64,000 nucleotides of DNA, from assembly GCF_002953195.1 (NCBI RefSeq), contig NZ_CP026377.1:3038001-3102000 (forward strand). Direction: 5' to 3'. Positions 51,272 to 61,570 of this stretch are shown in pieces. The position numbers were made by a program, and so were the translations under genes. Under the pieces are notes generated by a model that was not told the origin of the DNA, made no database searches, and saw only the letters and a program-made list of their open reading frames with translations. The DNA comes from Mixta gaviniae. GTDB lineage: Bacteria; Pseudomonadota; Gammaproteobacteria; Enterobacterales; Enterobacteriaceae. Within the stretch, counting starts at the first letter, position 1; the number at the start of each line of letters is the position of its first letter.

Positions 51272-53557
51272 ATGAATCAGAGTCTGCTCGTCACTAAACG
51301 CGATGGCCGCAAAGAGCGCATCAATCTGGACAAAATCCACCGGGTTCTCGACTGGGCGGCGGAAGGCCTGCAAAACGTCTCCGTTTCCCAGGTTGAGCTG
51401 CGTTCTCACATCCAGTTCTACGACGGCATTAAAACCTCCGATATCCACGAGACCATCATCAAGGCCGCCGCCGACCTGATCTCGCGTGACGCGCCGGATT
51501 ACCAATATATGGCCGCCCGCCTGGCGATCTTCCACCTGCGTAAAAAAGCCTACGGCCAGTTTGAGCCGCCGGCGCTTTACGATCAGGTAACGCGCATGGT
51601 GGAGATGGGCAAATATGACCGCCACCTGCTGGAAGATTACAGCCGTGAAGAGTTCGAGCTGATGGACGGCTTTATCGACCACTGGCGCGATATGAACTTC
51701 TCCTACGCGGCGGTGAAGCAGCTGGAAGGCAAATATCTGGTGCAGAACCGCGTCAGCGGCGAGATTTATGAAAGCGCCCAGTTCCTCTATATCCTGGTTG
51801 CCGCCTGCCTGTTCTCCAACTATCCGCGCGAAACCCGTCTGGATTACGTAAAGCGCTTCTATGACGCGGTCTCGACCTTTAAGATTTCGCTGCCGACGCC
51901 GATCATGTCCGGCGTGCGCACCCCGACTCGCCAGTTCAGCTCCTGCGTGCTGATCGAGTGCGGCGACAGCCTCGATTCCATTAACGCCACCTCCAGCGCC
52001 ATCGTGAAATATGTTTCACAACGCGCCGGCATCGGCATCAACGCCGGCCGTATCCGCGCGCTGGGCAGCCCGATCCGTGGCGGCGAAGCGTTCCATACCG
52101 GCTGCATCCCGTTCTACAAGCATTTCCAGACTGCGGTGAAATCCTGTTCGCAGGGCGGCGTACGCGGCGGCGCGGCGACGCTCTTCTACCCGATGTGGCA
52201 TCTGGAAGTGGAAAGCCTGCTGGTGCTGAAAAACAACCGCGGCGTGGAAGGCAACCGCGTACGTCATATGGACTACGGCGTACAGATCAACAAGCTGATG
52301 TACCAGCGCCTGCTGAAAGGCCAGGACATCACCCTGTTCAGCCCTTCCGACGTGCCGGGCCTGTATGACGCGTTCTTTGCTGATCAGGACGAGTTCGAGC
52401 GTCTCTATACCAAATATGAGCAGGATGAGCGCATTCGCAAACAGCGCGTGAAAGCGGTCGATCTCTTCTCGCTGATGATGCAGGAGCGTGCTTCCACCGG
52501 CCGTATCTACATCCAGAACGTCGACCACTGCAACACCCACAGCCCGTTCGATCCGACCATCGCGCCGGTACGCCAGTCTAACCTCTGCCTGGAAATCGCG
52601 CTGCCGACCAAGCCGCTGATGGATGTGAACGACGAGAACGGCGAAATCGCCCTCTGCACCCTTTCCGCCTTTAACCTCGGCGCGATTGAGAGCCTGGACG
52701 ACCTGGAAGAGCTGGCGACCCTGGCGGTGCGTGCGCTCGACGCCCTGCTCGACTATCAGGATTATCCGATCCCGGCAGCGCAGCGCGGCGCGATGGGTCG
52801 TCGTACCCTCGGCATCGGCGTGATCAACTTCGCTTACTACCTGGCGAAGCACGGCGTGCGCTACTCCGACGGCAGCGCCAACAACCTGACGCACAAAACC
52901 TTCGAAGCCATTCAGTATTACCTGCTGAAAGCCTCTAACGAGCTGGCGAAGGAACAGGGTGCCTGCCCGTGGTTCAACGAAACCACTTACGCGCAGGGCA
53001 TTATGCCGATCGACACCTATAAGAAAGATTTGGATGCGATTTGCAACGAGCCGCTGCATCTCGACTGGGATACGCTGCGCGCCGAGATCAAAACGCACGG
53101 CCTGCGCAACTCCACGCTGTCCGCGCTGATGCCGTCTGAGACCTCCTCGCAGATCTCCAACGCCACCAACGGCATTGAGCCGCCGCGCGGCCATATCAGC
53201 ATCAAAGCCTCAAAAGATGGCATCCTGCGCCAGGTGGTGCCGGAGTATGAGCGTCTGAAAGAGAGCTACGAGCTGCTGTGGGAAATGCCAGGCAACGACG
53301 GCTATCTGCAGCTGGTGGGCGTGATGCAAAAATTCATCGACCAGGCGATCTCCGCCAACACCAACTACGACCCGTCACGCTTCGCCAACAGCAAGGTGCC
53401 GATGAAGCAGCTGCTGAAAGACCTGCTGACCGCCTATAAATTCGGCGTGAAGACGCTCTATTATCAGAACACCCGTGACGGTGCGGAAGATGCGCAGGAC
53501 GATATCGCGCCTTCTATTCAGGATGACGGCTGCGAAAGCGGCGCCTGTAAAATTTAA
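51272..53557 (+). CDS. nrdA: Ribonucleotide reductase class Ia, alpha subunit
   Basis: Catalytic R1 subunit reducing ribonucleoside diphosphates to deoxy forms with NrdB. 761 residues, identical in length to E. coli NrdA. The N-terminal ATP cone (LLVTKRDGRKERINLDKIHR) carries the overall activity site. Radical-site and redox residues are in place: Cys225 (FSSCVLIECG), Cys439 and Glu441 (SNLCLEIALP), Cys462 (ALCTLSAFN), and the C-terminal shuttle pair Cys754/Cys759 (DDGCESGACKI). First gene of the nrdA-nrdB-yfaE operon, under the NrdR/DnaA elements upstream. Confidence 0.98.
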   Translation: MNQSLLVTKRDGRKERINLDKIHRVLDWAAEGLQNVSVSQVELRSHIQFYDGIKTSDIHETIIKAAADLISRDAPDYQYMAARLAIFHLRKKAYGQFEPPALYDQVTRMVEMGKYDRHLLEDYSREEFELMDGFIDHWRDMNFSYAAVKQLEGKYLVQNRVSGEIYESAQFLYILVAACLFSNYPRETRLDYVKRFYDAVSTFKISLPTPIMSGVRTPTRQFSSCVLIECGDSLDSINATSSAIVKYVSQRAGIGINAGRIRALGSPIRGGEAFHTGCIPFYKHFQTAVKSCSQGGVRGGAATLFYPMWHLEVESLLVLKNNRGVEGNRVRHMDYGVQINKLMYQRLLKGQDITLFSPSDVPGLYDAFFADQDEFERLYTKYEQDERIRKQRVKAVDLFSLMMQERASTGRIYIQNVDHCNTHSPFDPTIAPVRQSNLCLEIALPTKPLMDVNDENGEIALCTLSAFNLGAIESLDDLEELATLAVRALDALLDYQDYPIPAAQRGAMGRRTLGIGVINFAYYLAKHGVRYSDGSANNLTHKTFEAIQYYLLKASNELAKEQGACPWFNETTYAQGIMPIDTYKKDLDAICNEPLHLDWDTLRAEIKTHGLRNSTLSALMPSETSSQISNATNGIEPPRGHISIKASKDGILRQVVPEYERLKESYELLWEMPGNDGYLQLVGVMQKFIDQAISANTNYDPSRFANSKVPMKQLLKDLLTAYKFGVKTLYYQNTRDGAEDAQDDIAPSIQDDGCESGACKI

Positions 53558-53564
53558 TCGGGTC

Positions 53565-53585
53565 TGGCCGGCGCAAAACCGGCCA
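53565..53585 (+). other. Hairpin in the nrdA-nrdB spacer
   Basis: TGGCCGG / CCGGCCA stem with a 7-nt loop, 8 nt after the nrdA stop and without a T run. The 159-bp nrdA-nrdB spacer is long for an operon; the hairpin could protect or balance the two cistrons. Confidence 0.6.
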
Positions 53586-53716
53586 TGACATTTCTTTCGG
53601 CTTCGCCCGCTGGCGGGGTCGCAACATGGCAGGCCGCGCGGCGCGCGGTCAAAACGGCTGTCAGCGCGCTGTGTTACCGCAGCGCCAGCCTGTCCCGTTA
53701 GCATGTGGAATCAACT

Positions 53717-54847
53717 ATGGCTTACACCACGTTTTCTCAGAATAAAAACAATCAGCTGCTGGAACCGATGTTCTTCGGCCAGCCGGTTAACGTCGCGCGT
53801 TACGATCAGCAGAAATATGACATCTTTGAAAAGCTGATTGAAAAACAGCTCTCCTTCTTCTGGCGTCCGGAAGAGGTCGACGTCTCGCGCGACCGCATCG
53901 ATTTTCAGGCGCTGCCGGAGCATGAAAAACATATCTTTATCAGCAACCTGAAGTATCAGACGCTGCTCGACTCGATTCAGGGCCGCAGCCCGAACGTGGC
54001 GCTGCTGCCACTGATCTCGATTCCGGAGCTGGAAACCTGGGTAGAGACATGGGCCTTCTCAGAAACCATCCACTCGCGCTCCTATACCCATATTATCCGC
54101 AACATCGTTAACGATCCGTCGCTGGTGTTCGATGATATCGTTACCAACGAGCAGATCCTGAAGCGCGCCAGCGATATCTCCGGCTATTACGACGATCTGA
54201 TCGAGATGACCAACTACTGGCATCTGCTGGGCGAAGGCACTCATCAGGTCAACGGCAAAACCGTTACCGTTAACCTGCGCGCGCTGAAAAAGCAGCTCTA
54301 TCTCTGCCTGATGAGCGTTAACGCGCTGGAAGCGATCCGCTTTTACGTCAGCTTCGCCTGCTCTTTCGCTTTCGCCGAGCGCGAACTGATGGAAGGCAAC
54401 GCGAAAATTATTCGCCTGATCGCCCGCGACGAAGCGCTGCACCTGACCGGTACCCAGCATATGCTGAACCTGATGCGCAGCGGCGAAGATGACCCGGAAA
54501 TGGCGGAGATTGCTCAGGAGTGCCGTCAGGAGTGTTACGACCTGTTCAAACTGGCGGCGGTGCAGGAGAAAGAGTGGGCGGAATATCTGTTCCGTGACGG
54601 CTCAATGATCGGCCTGAACAAAGATATCCTTTGCCAGTACATTGAGTACATCACCAATATCCGCATGCAGGCGGTGGGCCTGGATCTGCCGTTCCAGACG
54701 CGCTCTAACCCGATTCCGTGGATCAACGCCTGGCTGGTTTCCGATAATGTGCAGGTGGCGCCGCAGGAGGTGGAAGTTAGCTCCTACCTGGTGGGCCAGA
54801 TCGATTCGGAAGTGGGCGAAAACGACTTCGACGATTTCCAGCTGTAA
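53717..54847 (+). CDS. nrdB: Ribonucleotide reductase class Ia, beta subunit
   Basis: R2 subunit carrying the di-iron/tyrosyl radical cofactor. The ATG at 53717 ([10 protein letters not shown]) matches the E. coli start, giving 376 residues; an ATG four codons earlier has no support. Counting Met, iron ligands Asp85, Glu116 and His119 and the radical Tyr123 ([12 protein letters not shown]) are present, and the second half-site is [10 protein letters not shown]. The C-terminus ends NDFDDFQL; in E. coli the tail docks to NrdA. Confidence 0.97.
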   Translation: MAYTTFSQNKNNQLLEPMFFGQPVNVARYDQQKYDIFEKLIEKQLSFFWRPEEVDVSRDRIDFQALPEHEKHIFISNLKYQTLLDSIQGRSPNVALLPLISIPELETWVETWAFSETIHSRSYTHIIRNIVNDPSLVFDDIVTNEQILKRASDISGYYDDLIEMTNYWHLLGEGTHQVNGKTVTVNLRALKKQLYLCLMSVNALEAIRFYVSFACSFAFAERELMEGNAKIIRLIARDEALHLTGTQHMLNLMRSGEDDPEMAEIAQECRQECYDLFKLAAVQEKEWAEYLFRDGSMIGLNKDILCQYIEYITNIRMQAVGLDLPFQTRSNPIPWINAWLVSDNVQVAPQEVEVSSYLVGQIDSEVGENDFDDFQL

Positions 54848-54849
54848 TT

Positions 54850-55110
54850 ATGGCGGGTATGACGATCAAACTGTGCGTTTCCGGCGCGCAGCTTGAATGC
54901 ACCGGCGAGCATCCCTCGCTGCTGGCGCTGCTGGAGGCGAATAATATTTGCGTCGAGTATCAGTGCCGCGAAGGCTACTGCGGCTCCTGCCGCACGCGGC
55001 TGGTGAAAGGGGAAGTCCGCTACGCCGGGCAACCGCTGGCCTTTATTCAGCAGGGCGAGATCCTGCCCTGCTGCTGCACAGCCAACGGCGATATCGAAAT
55101 CGAACTATAA
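54850..55110 (+). CDS. yfaE: 2Fe-2S ferredoxin maintaining the NrdB cofactor
   Basis: 86-residue plant-type ferredoxin. Cluster ligands are Cys39, Cys44, Cys47 (CREGYCGSC) and one of Cys74-76 (ILPCCCTANG). In E. coli YfaE reduces the NrdB di-iron centre to rebuild its radical. It starts 2 nt after the nrdB stop, so translation is probably coupled. Confidence 0.96.
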   Translation: MAGMTIKLCVSGAQLECTGEHPSLLALLEANNICVEYQCREGYCGSCRTRLVKGEVRYAGQPLAFIQQGEILPCCCTANGDIEIEL

Positions 55111-55133
55111 AGCGGGCCGCGGCCCGCTTTTTT
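55111..55133 (+). terminator. Terminator of the nrdAB-yfaE operon
   Basis: Perfect palindrome AGCGGGCCGCGGCCCGCT (55111-55128) starting at the yfaE stop, followed by TTTTT. It also lies between the convergent yfaE and yfaY genes. Confidence 0.92.
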
Positions 55134-55143
55134 GCTTTTCTGC

Positions 55144-56334
55144 TTACTCTTTCAACGTTTCGACAATATCGACCCAGCCGTGGCCGGTGGTCACTTCCAT
55201 GCCGTGCAGCCAGCGACGCAGCATATTCATCGCCATCATCGCCACCAGCTCCTGACGCGTTTTCAGCGTATGACGCTGGTTATTGAACTGTACCTGTTGA
55301 GCGAACACCCCATCCGGCGTCGCCAGCGCAAAACCGAGCTGCTCGTTTTGCAGCGAGCCGACGCAGAGCGCGACGTCGGCCTGCTGCGTTTTCGCCCGCG
55401 CCCGCTGCGCCAGCTGCGTCAGGCTCTCTTCGCCGGCAGGCAGCACCTCGCCCGCCACGCCGGGCGCCTCGCCGGAAGCCAGCTGCCACTGCAGCAGCCC
55501 GGCGGTAAAGCGTTCGCTGACGGTCAACGTCAGGCCGCGCTGCTTAAGCTGCCGCGCCAGCAGCGCCGGCAACCCTTCGGTCCCTTCAAACAATGTGCAT
55601 TCCGCCAGTTGCAGACGCACCTGCTGCCACGCCTGCTCCATCGCCACCCGCTGCGCGGCCGGGCCGGTCAGCTTGATTTCAATTATCGGCATGGAGGAGC
55701 GATAGCCCATCACCACCCCTTCCGGCAGCGGCAGCGGCTCCAGCTCGGCGGCCAGATCGCTTTCGCCGCGCCCGAAGGTGGTGAGGCGCAGGCAGAGCGG
55801 CGGCTCCGGCAGTGCGAAGCGCGCCTTCAGGCGCGGCAGGATCTGCTGCTCCACCATCACCTTAAATTCCGACGGCACGCCGGGAGTAAAGAAAATCCAG
55901 CAGTCGTTAAGGGTGACGGCGAAACCGCAGGCGGTGCCGACCGGGTTATCAATCATTTCGCTGCCGGCCGGGATCTCCGCCTGTTTGCGGTTACTCGCCG
56001 CCATCGGCCTGCCACGGCTGGCGAAAAAGGCCTCGATTTTCTCCAGCCACGCTGGCTGCAGCGCCAGTTCCACACCGCAGGCGGTGGCGGCGGCCAGCGC
56101 GCTGAGATCGTCGCTGGTCGGGCCGAGGCCGCCGTTAACAATCAAGACGTCGGCCACGCGGCTACGCTCCGTCAACGCCTCCACCAGCGCATGCAGGCTA
56201 TCGCCGACGGTAGAACGGCTGCTCATCGGCAGTCCCTGCTGAAACAGTACATCCGCCAGCCAGGCGGCATTGGTATCGATAATCTGGCCGTGCAGCACCT
56301 CATCGCCCGTCGAGAGCATTTCCACTCTAATCAC
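55144..56334 (-). CDS. yfaY: CinA/PncC-related protein YfaY
   Basis: 396 residues. A GTG at 56334 preceded by AGGAGG (7 nt away) starts VIRVEMLSTGDEVLHGQIID, agreeing with the E. coli start; the open frame continues 50 codons upstream without RBS. The N-terminal MoCF-like/COG1058 domain has NGGLGPTSDDLSALAAATA and FFTPGVPSEFKVMVEQ. The C-terminal CinA/PncC-like domain (SERFTAGLLQWQLASGE) looks degenerate. E. coli YfaY is related to nicotinamide-mononucleotide deamidases but has not been shown active, so I make no functional claim. Same neighbourhood as in E. coli. Confidence 0.9.
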   Translation of the reverse strand: MIRVEMLSTGDEVLHGQIIDTNAAWLADVLFQQGLPMSSRSTVGDSLHALVEALTERSRVADVLIVNGGLGPTSDDLSALAAATACGVELALQPAWLEKIEAFFASRGRPMAASNRKQAEIPAGSEMIDNPVGTACGFAVTLNDCWIFFTPGVPSEFKVMVEQQILPRLKARFALPEPPLCLRLTTFGRGESDLAAELEPLPLPEGVVMGYRSSMPIIEIKLTGPAAQRVAMEQAWQQVRLQLAECTLFEGTEGLPALLARQLKQRGLTLTVSERFTAGLLQWQLASGEAPGVAGEVLPAGEESLTQLAQRARAKTQQADVALCVGSLQNEQLGFALATPDGVFAQQVQFNNQRHTLKTRQELVAMMAMNMLRRWLHGMEVTTGHGWVDIVETLKE

Positions 56335-56521
56335 GTCACGTCCTCCTGTGGTTAATGCTTTTACTGTAGGAAGGCGCGGTGGCGAATACAACGTAAATTT
56401 CCCGGCGTGAACAGTTTTCGGAGATGGCAGCGATAGCTTCTGCCTGATTGTCAGCGCAGCGGCTTTAGCGGCAGAATGGCGCAAACAATAGGTTTACCCA
56501 ATTAAATTACAAATATAGTTA

Positions 56522-56537
56522 GGTTAAACCTTTAACC
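56522..56537. promoter_or_regulatory. Palindrome upstream of katA
   Basis: GGTTAAA-CC-TTTAACC, a perfect 7-bp inverted repeat with a 2-nt centre, 25-40 nt before the katA ATG in the divergent yfaY/katA gap. It could be an operator or a leader hairpin. It is not an OxyR-type ATAG/CTAT arrangement, so I leave the regulator open. Confidence 0.45.
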
Positions 56538-56561
56538 ATCACACCGATAGAGAACAGCCAC

Positions 56562-58004
56562 ATGAGTAAAAAAGGTCTCACTACCGCCTCAGGCGCGCCG
56601 GTTGCCCATAACAACAATTCCATGTCTGCCGGCCGCCGCGGCCCGCTGCTGCTGCAGGATGTCTGGCTGCTGGAGAAGCTGGCGCACTTCGATCGTGAAG
56701 TGATCCCGGAGCGTCGTATGCATGCTAAAGGTTCGGGCGCCTACGGCACCTTTACCGTGACGCAGGATATCACCCGCTTTACCCGCGCTAAGCTGTTCTC
56801 TGAGGTGGGCAAAAAAACGGACTTGTTTATCCGGTTCTCTACCGTGGCCGGCGAGCGCGGCGGCGCCGATGCCGAGCGCGATATTCGCGGCTTCTCGCTG
56901 AAGTTCTATACCGAAGAGGGCAACTGGGATCTGGTCGGCAACAATACGCCGGTCTTCTACCTGCGCGACCCGCTGAAGTTCCCCGATCTCAACCACGTGG
57001 TGAAACGCGATCCGCGCACTAACCTGCGCAACCCAACCTACAAATGGGATTTCTTCTCCCATCTGCCGGAAGCGCTGCACCAGCTGACCATTGACTTCAG
57101 CGACCGTGGCCTGCCGCGCTCTTACCGTCATATTCACGGTTTTGGCAGCCATACCTACAGCTTTATCAACGATCGGCAGGAACGTTTCTGGGTAAAATTC
57201 CATATGCGCTGCCAGCAGGGCATTGCGAATATGATGGATGACGAGGCGACGCAGCTGATTGGCCGCGATCGCGAAAGCTCGCAGCGCGATCTGTTCGAAT
57301 CGATTGAACGCGGTGATTTCCCGCGCTGGAAGTTTTACGTGCAGGTGATGCCGGAACATGAGGCGTCGCAGACCCCGTACAACCCGTTCGATCTGACCAA
57401 AGTGTGGCCGCACGCCGATTACCCGCTGATTGAGGTGGGCGAATTTGAGCTGAACCGTAACCCGGATAACTACTTCGCCGAAGTTGAGCAGGTGGCGATG
57501 AGCCCGGCGAACGTGGTGCCCGGCATCGGCTTTTCACCGGACCGTATGCTGCAGGGGCGCCTTTTCTCCTACGGCGACGCGCACCGCTACCGACTGGGCG
57601 TGAACCACCACCAGATCCCGGTGAACGCGCCGAAATGCCCGTTCCACAGCTACCACCGCGACGGCGCGATGCGCGTTGACGGCAACAGCGGCAACGGCGC
57701 AACCTATGAGCCGAACAGCTTCGGCGTCTTCCAGGAGCAGCCGGACTTCAGCGAGCCGCCGCTGTCGCTGGAAGGCGCGGCCGATCACTGGAACCATCGG
57801 GAAGATGACGACTACTTCAGCCAGCCGCGCGCGCTGTTTAATTTGCTGAGCGAAGAAGAACATCAGCGCATGTTCGGCCGCATCGCCGGCGAACTGGCGC
57901 AGGTGCCGGAATTTATCCAGCAGCGTCAGCTGGCACTGTTCCGTCAGGTTGACGAAGCCTACGGCGCGGGCGTGGAAGCGGCGCTGCAGGCGCTGAAAGG
58001 TTAA
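56562..58004 (+). CDS. katA: Monofunctional heme catalase (small-subunit clade)
   Basis: 480-residue catalase degrading hydrogen peroxide, small-subunit type like KatA of other bacteria and unlike E. coli KatE/KatG. Distal heme side: His54 ([12 protein letters not shown]) and Asn127 ([13 protein letters not shown]). Proximal ligand: Tyr337 in [33 protein letters not shown] and [12 protein letters not shown] are conserved heme and NADPH-region segments. No signal peptide, so cytosolic. The gene does not belong to the E. coli order at this place and is followed by an unusual 36-bp repeat array that begins at its stop codon. Confidence 0.95.
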   Translation: MSKKGLTTASGAPVAHNNNSMSAGRRGPLLLQDVWLLEKLAHFDREVIPERRMHAKGSGAYGTFTVTQDITRFTRAKLFSEVGKKTDLFIRFSTVAGERGGADAERDIRGFSLKFYTEEGNWDLVGNNTPVFYLRDPLKFPDLNHVVKRDPRTNLRNPTYKWDFFSHLPEALHQLTIDFSDRGLPRSYRHIHGFGSHTYSFINDRQERFWVKFHMRCQQGIANMMDDEATQLIGRDRESSQRDLFESIERGDFPRWKFYVQVMPEHEASQTPYNPFDLTKVWPHADYPLIEVGEFELNRNPDNYFAEVEQVAMSPANVVPGIGFSPDRMLQGRLFSYGDAHRYRLGVNHHQIPVNAPKCPFHSYHRDGAMRVDGNSGNGATYEPNSFGVFQEQPDFSEPPLSLEGAADHWNHREDDDYFSQPRALFNLLSEEEHQRMFGRIAGELAQVPEFIQQRQLALFRQVDEAYGAGVEAALQALKG

Positions 58005-58204
58005 CACTGCTCCTGTGCGGTCGGTCTTCTCGAAGGTTAACACCGACCCTGTCCGGTCGGTCTTCTCAAAGGCTAACACCGTCCCTGTCCGGTCGGTCTT
58101 CTCAAAGGCTAACACCGACCCTGTGCGCTCGGTCTTCTCAAAGGCTAACACCGACCCTGTGCGGTCGGTCTTCTCGAAGGCTAACACCGACCCTGTGCGG
58201 TCAC
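58003..58204 (+). repeat. Six 36-bp hairpin repeats after katA
   Basis: Five full units (58003, 58039, 58075, 58111, 58147) and one partial (58183). Each contains ACCGACC-CTGTCC-GGTCGGT or a close variant, a 7-bp stem with a 6-nt loop, then TCTTCTC and AAGGCTAACACC. The first unit overlaps the last bases of katA (AAGGTTAACAC), suggesting the array grew from the gene end. No unique spacers. Confidence 0.92.
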
Positions 58205-58237
58205 TGTATTTATTGCTGAAATGCCTGATAGCAGTCA

Positions 58238-58266
58238 AAGCCCGGCCTTGATGGCCGGGCTTTTTT
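58238..58266 (+). terminator. Terminator downstream of the katA repeat array
   Basis: AAGCCCGGCC / GGCCGGGCTT with a 5-nt loop and six T. It implies that the six hairpin repeats are within the katA transcript. Confidence 0.92.
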
Positions 58267-58395
58267 ATACCTGCGCTTACGCATCTGTCATAAAGCCGTA
58301 TTTCACAGCGGCGCCAGGCGCCCCACCCGCCGACATTTTTTAACGCGGGCTGGCGCTGACTTCCTTCTCTCTTTAACTTGCAGGCGCAGCCGCCT

Positions 58396-59775
58396 TCAGC
58401 GCGGCTGCGCCTGCAGCCACTGTGCCAGCCGCTGACGTGAAAGCTTAATGCCGCCCTCGCCGATATCCTCCGGCAGCCGCAGCCAGCGTTGCGGACGCTG
58501 AAAGTTCGCCAGCTGCGGCTGCGCCCACTCCGCGATGCTCTCCGGCTGATAGCCCGCCGCCAGCGACAGCAGCGCGACCGGCCGCGCGCCCCACTCCCGA
58601 TCCCGCTGCGGAACGACAAACGCCTGAGTAACGCCCGGATGCTGCAGCAGCAGCTTTTCGATCGCTTCCGGCTGCACCGCCTCGCCGCCGCTAAAGAAAA
58701 TGTTATCCAGCCGCCCCAGCACCTGCAGCTCGCCATCCTGCCAGCGACCGCGATCGCGGGTATGAAACCAGCCCTGCGCGTCGGTTAGAGGCCAGATCCG
58801 CCCCTCCCGCCAGTAGCCCTGCGCCAGGGTCGCGCCGCGAACCTGGATCTCCTCTCCGACGATACGCACCTCACGACCGGCCAGCGGCACGCCGACGCCC
58901 GGCCGTCCGTTGGCGCGTTTGGCGCAGATCGTAGCCGCGCTTTCCGTCATGCCGTAGCCGCACCAGCAGCGGATGCCCGCTGCTTCGGCGCGCGCCGCCA
59001 GCTCCGTCGGGATCGCCGCGCCGCCGAGCAGCACCGCCTTCAACCCGGCCGGCGGCCGCGCCTGCTGCAACAAACGCCACAGCTGCGTCGGCACCAGCGA
59101 AGCGAAACTGCATCCCGCCAGCGCCTGCGCCAGCGACGCGCCGCTCGCCGGGATCGCCAGCACGCCGCCCGCCAGCAGCCAGCGCCAGACAATGCCCTGA
59201 CCGGAAACGTGACAAAGCGGCAGCGACAGCAGCCAGCACGCCTGCGTATCGAAATTCATCAGCTGATTAACGCCCGCCGCGCTGGCCATCTGCGCGCGCA
59301 GGCTGTGCGCCGCCGCTTTCGGCAGGCCGCCGGATCCGGAGGTCAGCGTCAGGGTGGCGATGTTGTCGGGCTGCCAGACTGACGATGGCGCTGACGCGGC
59401 GGCGCGCAGCGTTAACGCGGGCGGGCTCGCCGCCAGCGGATCCGCCAGATTGAGCATAAAATCCGGTTGCAGCGCCGTCAGTAGCGGTGAGAGCGTGGCG
59501 GAAGGCAGTTGCGGATTAAACGGTAGCAGCCGGGCGCCCGCCTGCAGCAGCGCCAGCCAGGCAAGCAGCAGCGCCGGGCTATTTTTGCCGCGCAGCGCCA
59601 CGCACATCCCCGACCGCACACCCTGCTGGTGAAAGCCGGCGCTGAGCCGATCCAGCCGCTGCGCCAGCGCGCGCCAGCTTAGCGACTCCCCCGCGGCGCG
59701 CAACGCGACGGCGTCAGGCATCATGGCCGCCCATCTGCGCCACGGGAAATCGCCGTTCAGTAAATCCGCGTCCAC
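58396..59775 (-). CDS. menE: o-Succinylbenzoate-CoA ligase
   Basis: Acyl-CoA synthetase of menaquinone biosynthesis, adding CoA to o-succinylbenzoate with ATP. 459 residues from a GTG at 59775 that has AGGAG upstream and overlaps the end of menC by 19 nt. ANL-family motifs: the P-loop [13 protein letters not shown], in which the usual Thr of SGSTG is Gly; [49 protein letters not shown]; and the hinge [20 protein letters not shown]. The catalytic Lys is in GGIKLSRQ near the C-terminus. Last gene of the men operon, as in E. coli. Confidence 0.95.
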   Translation of the reverse strand: MDADLLNGDFPWRRWAAMMPDAVALRAAGESLSWRALAQRLDRLSAGFHQQGVRSGMCVALRGKNSPALLLAWLALLQAGARLLPFNPQLPSATLSPLLTALQPDFMLNLADPLAASPPALTLRAAASAPSSVWQPDNIATLTLTSGSGGLPKAAAHSLRAQMASAAGVNQLMNFDTQACWLLSLPLCHVSGQGIVWRWLLAGGVLAIPASGASLAQALAGCSFASLVPTQLWRLLQQARPPAGLKAVLLGGAAIPTELAARAEAAGIRCWCGYGMTESAATICAKRANGRPGVGVPLAGREVRIVGEEIQVRGATLAQGYWREGRIWPLTDAQGWFHTRDRGRWQDGELQVLGRLDNIFFSGGEAVQPEAIEKLLLQHPGVTQAFVVPQRDREWGARPVALLSLAAGYQPESIAEWAQPQLANFQRPQRWLRLPEDIGEGGIKLSRQRLAQWLQAQPR

Positions 59776-60713
59776 TGCGCCTGCTCCTGTAAAGGAAGAT
59801 CGCAGCCCGGCCAGCGCCGCACCAGCTGCTGACGCATCAGCGACAGGGTATCCAGCCCCGGCGTCGAGCGCGGCGTCAGCCAGTGGGCCAGCCGCGCCAG
59901 CTGGGTCAAGCCCAGGCTCGACTCCAGCGCGGAGCTGATTACCGCCTGCAGCCCCAGCCGCCGCGCCTCGTCGATAAGCTGGCTCACGCGGCGCAGGGAG
60001 CCGGTCAGCGTCGGCTTAATGACCGCCGCCGCCACGCCCGGCTGCGCCCGCAGCCTGAAACCCGGCGCGCGCAGGCTTTCATCCCAGGCGAGGCGGAGAC
60101 CGCTTTCGGCGGCGAAGCGCAGGCTCTCTTCCGGCGTGCGGCACGGCTCCTCAATAAAAGCGATACGCGCACGCTGCGACGACGACAGCCAGCCGGCAAA
60201 CTGGCGCGCTTTTTCCGGCGTCCAGCTGCGGTTGGCATCCAGCCGCAGTTGCAAATCGGGCAGCGCTTCCAGCAGCAGGCTGACCTGCATGCCGTCGCGC
60301 GCCGCTTCATACAACCCCACTTTCATTTTGGCGCAGGGTATGGCCTGCAGCTGCAGCAGCAATGCATCCGGGTCGCCGTGGCACAGCGGCGCGCTCTGCC
60401 AGCGGCTTTCTGTCGGCAATGTGCCCTCCAGTTCGGCGCAGGCGCAGGAAATGCCGAACGCCGCCGACGGCAGCGCGCTCTCCGCCGGCGCCTGACCTGC
60501 CAGCCAGCCGGCGATCCACGCCAGGCACGCCTGTTGCGCCTGCGCCAGCGTTTCGCGGCTGAAGCCCGGCAACGGCGCAATTTCGCCCCATCCCTGACGC
60601 CCCGCCTCCTGCAGCTGCAGTAACAGCCCTTCCCGCTGCGTCAGGCGGCGGTCGCGCAGCAGCACGCCACTCTCCATCGGTATGGCGTAGCGCCACAGTT
60701 TCGCCTGCCGCAT
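59757..60713 (-). CDS. menC: o-Succinylbenzoate synthase
   Basis: Enolase-superfamily dehydratase turning SHCHC into o-succinylbenzoate. 318 residues. Catalytic Lys129/Lys131 (CAKMKVG), metal ligands Asp159 (LRLDANRSW), Glu188 (FIEEPC) and Asp211 (LAWDESLR), and Lys233 (VIKPTLTGS) correspond to the E. coli residues shifted by two. The ATG shares one base with the menB stop (TGATG). Confidence 0.96.
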   Translation of the reverse strand: MRQAKLWRYAIPMESGVLLRDRRLTQREGLLLQLQEAGRQGWGEIAPLPGFSRETLAQAQQACLAWIAGWLAGQAPAESALPSAAFGISCACAELEGTLPTESRWQSAPLCHGDPDALLLQLQAIPCAKMKVGLYEAARDGMQVSLLLEALPDLQLRLDANRSWTPEKARQFAGWLSSSQRARIAFIEEPCRTPEESLRFAAESGLRLAWDESLRAPGFRLRAQPGVAAAVIKPTLTGSLRRVSQLIDEARRLGLQAVISSALESSLGLTQLARLAHWLTPRSTPGLDTLSLMRQQLVRRWPGCDLPLQEQAQWTRIY

Positions 60714-61570
60714 CAGGGGTTGCGCCGGAACTGGCTGAAGTCGGGCTGGCGCTTCTGGTTAAAGGCGTTGCGCCCCTCCTGCCCCTCTTCGGTCATATAA
60801 AACAGCATGGTGGCGTTGCCGGCCAGCTCCTGCAGCCCCGCCTGGCCATCGCAGTCGGCGTTGAGCGCCGCTTTCAGGCAGCGCAGCGCCATCGGGCTGT
60901 TGCGCAGCATCTCGCGGCACCAGCGCACCGTCTCCTGCTCCAGCTGCGCCAGCGGCACCACGGCGTTGACCAACCCCATCTCCAGTGCCTGCTGCGCGTC
61001 ATACATGCGGCACAGAAACCAGATTTCGCGCGCTTTTTTCTGACCGACGATACGCGCCATATAAGCCGCGCCCCAGCCGCCATCGAAGGATCCCACTTTC
61101 GGCCCGGTCTGACCAAAGCGCGCGTTATCCGCCGCAAGGGTTAAATCACACAGCATATGCAGCACGTGGCCGCCGCCGACCGCGTAGCCCGCTACCATCG
61201 CCACCACCGGCTTGGGACAGCTGCGGATCTGACGCTGAAAATCAAGCACGTTCAAATGGTGGACGCCGCGCTCATCCTGATAGCCGCCGTAGTCGCCACG
61301 CACCTTCTGATCGCCGCCGGAGCAGAAAGCCTGCTCCCCCGCGCCGGTGAGGATGATTGCGCCGATGCCCTCGTCGTAACGCGCATCCTGCAACGCCAGC
61401 ATCATCTCCTGCACGGTCAGCGGCCGAAACGCATTGCGCACCTGCGGCCGGTTGATGGTGATTTTGGCGATGCCGTCCGGCGATTTGTGATAGCGAATAT
61501 CACTAAAATCGCCGCTGCAGTCGCGCCATTCAACAGGCGCAGCGAGCTGTGGATCATCAGAATAAAGCAT
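60713..61570 (-). CDS. menB: 1,4-Dihydroxy-2-naphthoyl-CoA synthase
   Basis: Crotonase-family enzyme closing the naphthoquinone ring. The ATG at 61570 is chosen because GGAGG lies 5 nt upstream; an ATG four codons earlier has no RBS. This gives 285 residues, the E. coli length, beginning [15 protein letters not shown]. Conserved: [19 protein letters not shown], the oxyanion region [38 protein letters not shown], and [20 protein letters not shown]. It overlaps the menH end by 14 nt. Confidence 0.97.
   Translation of the reverse strand: MLYSDDPQLAAPVEWRDCSGDFSDIRYHKSPDGIAKITINRPQVRNAFRPLTVQEMMLALQDARYDEGIGAIILTGAGEQAFCSGGDQKVRGDYGGYQDERGVHHLNVLDFQRQIRSCPKPVVAMVAGYAVGGGHVLHMLCDLTLAADNARFGQTGPKVGSFDGGWGAAYMARIVGQKKAREIWFLCRMYDAQQALEMGLVNAVVPLAQLEQETVRWCREMLRNSPMALRCLKAALNADCDGQAGLQELAGNATMLFYMTEEGQEGRNAFNQKRQPDFSQFRRNP

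Noticed and set aside
50953..51297. 114-codon plus-strand frame before nrdA
   Set aside because: It runs over the NrdR and DnaA boxes and into the nrdA start in another frame; no motif and no RBS.
52016..53194. 392-codon minus-strand frame inside nrdA
   Set aside because: Antisense shadow of nrdA, whose own frame matches E. coli NrdA throughout.
57534..58736. 400-codon minus-strand frame spanning the katA end, repeat array and menE end
   Set aside because: The middle is an artefact of the 36-bp repeats (12-residue repeats), and both ends are antisense or out of frame to real genes.
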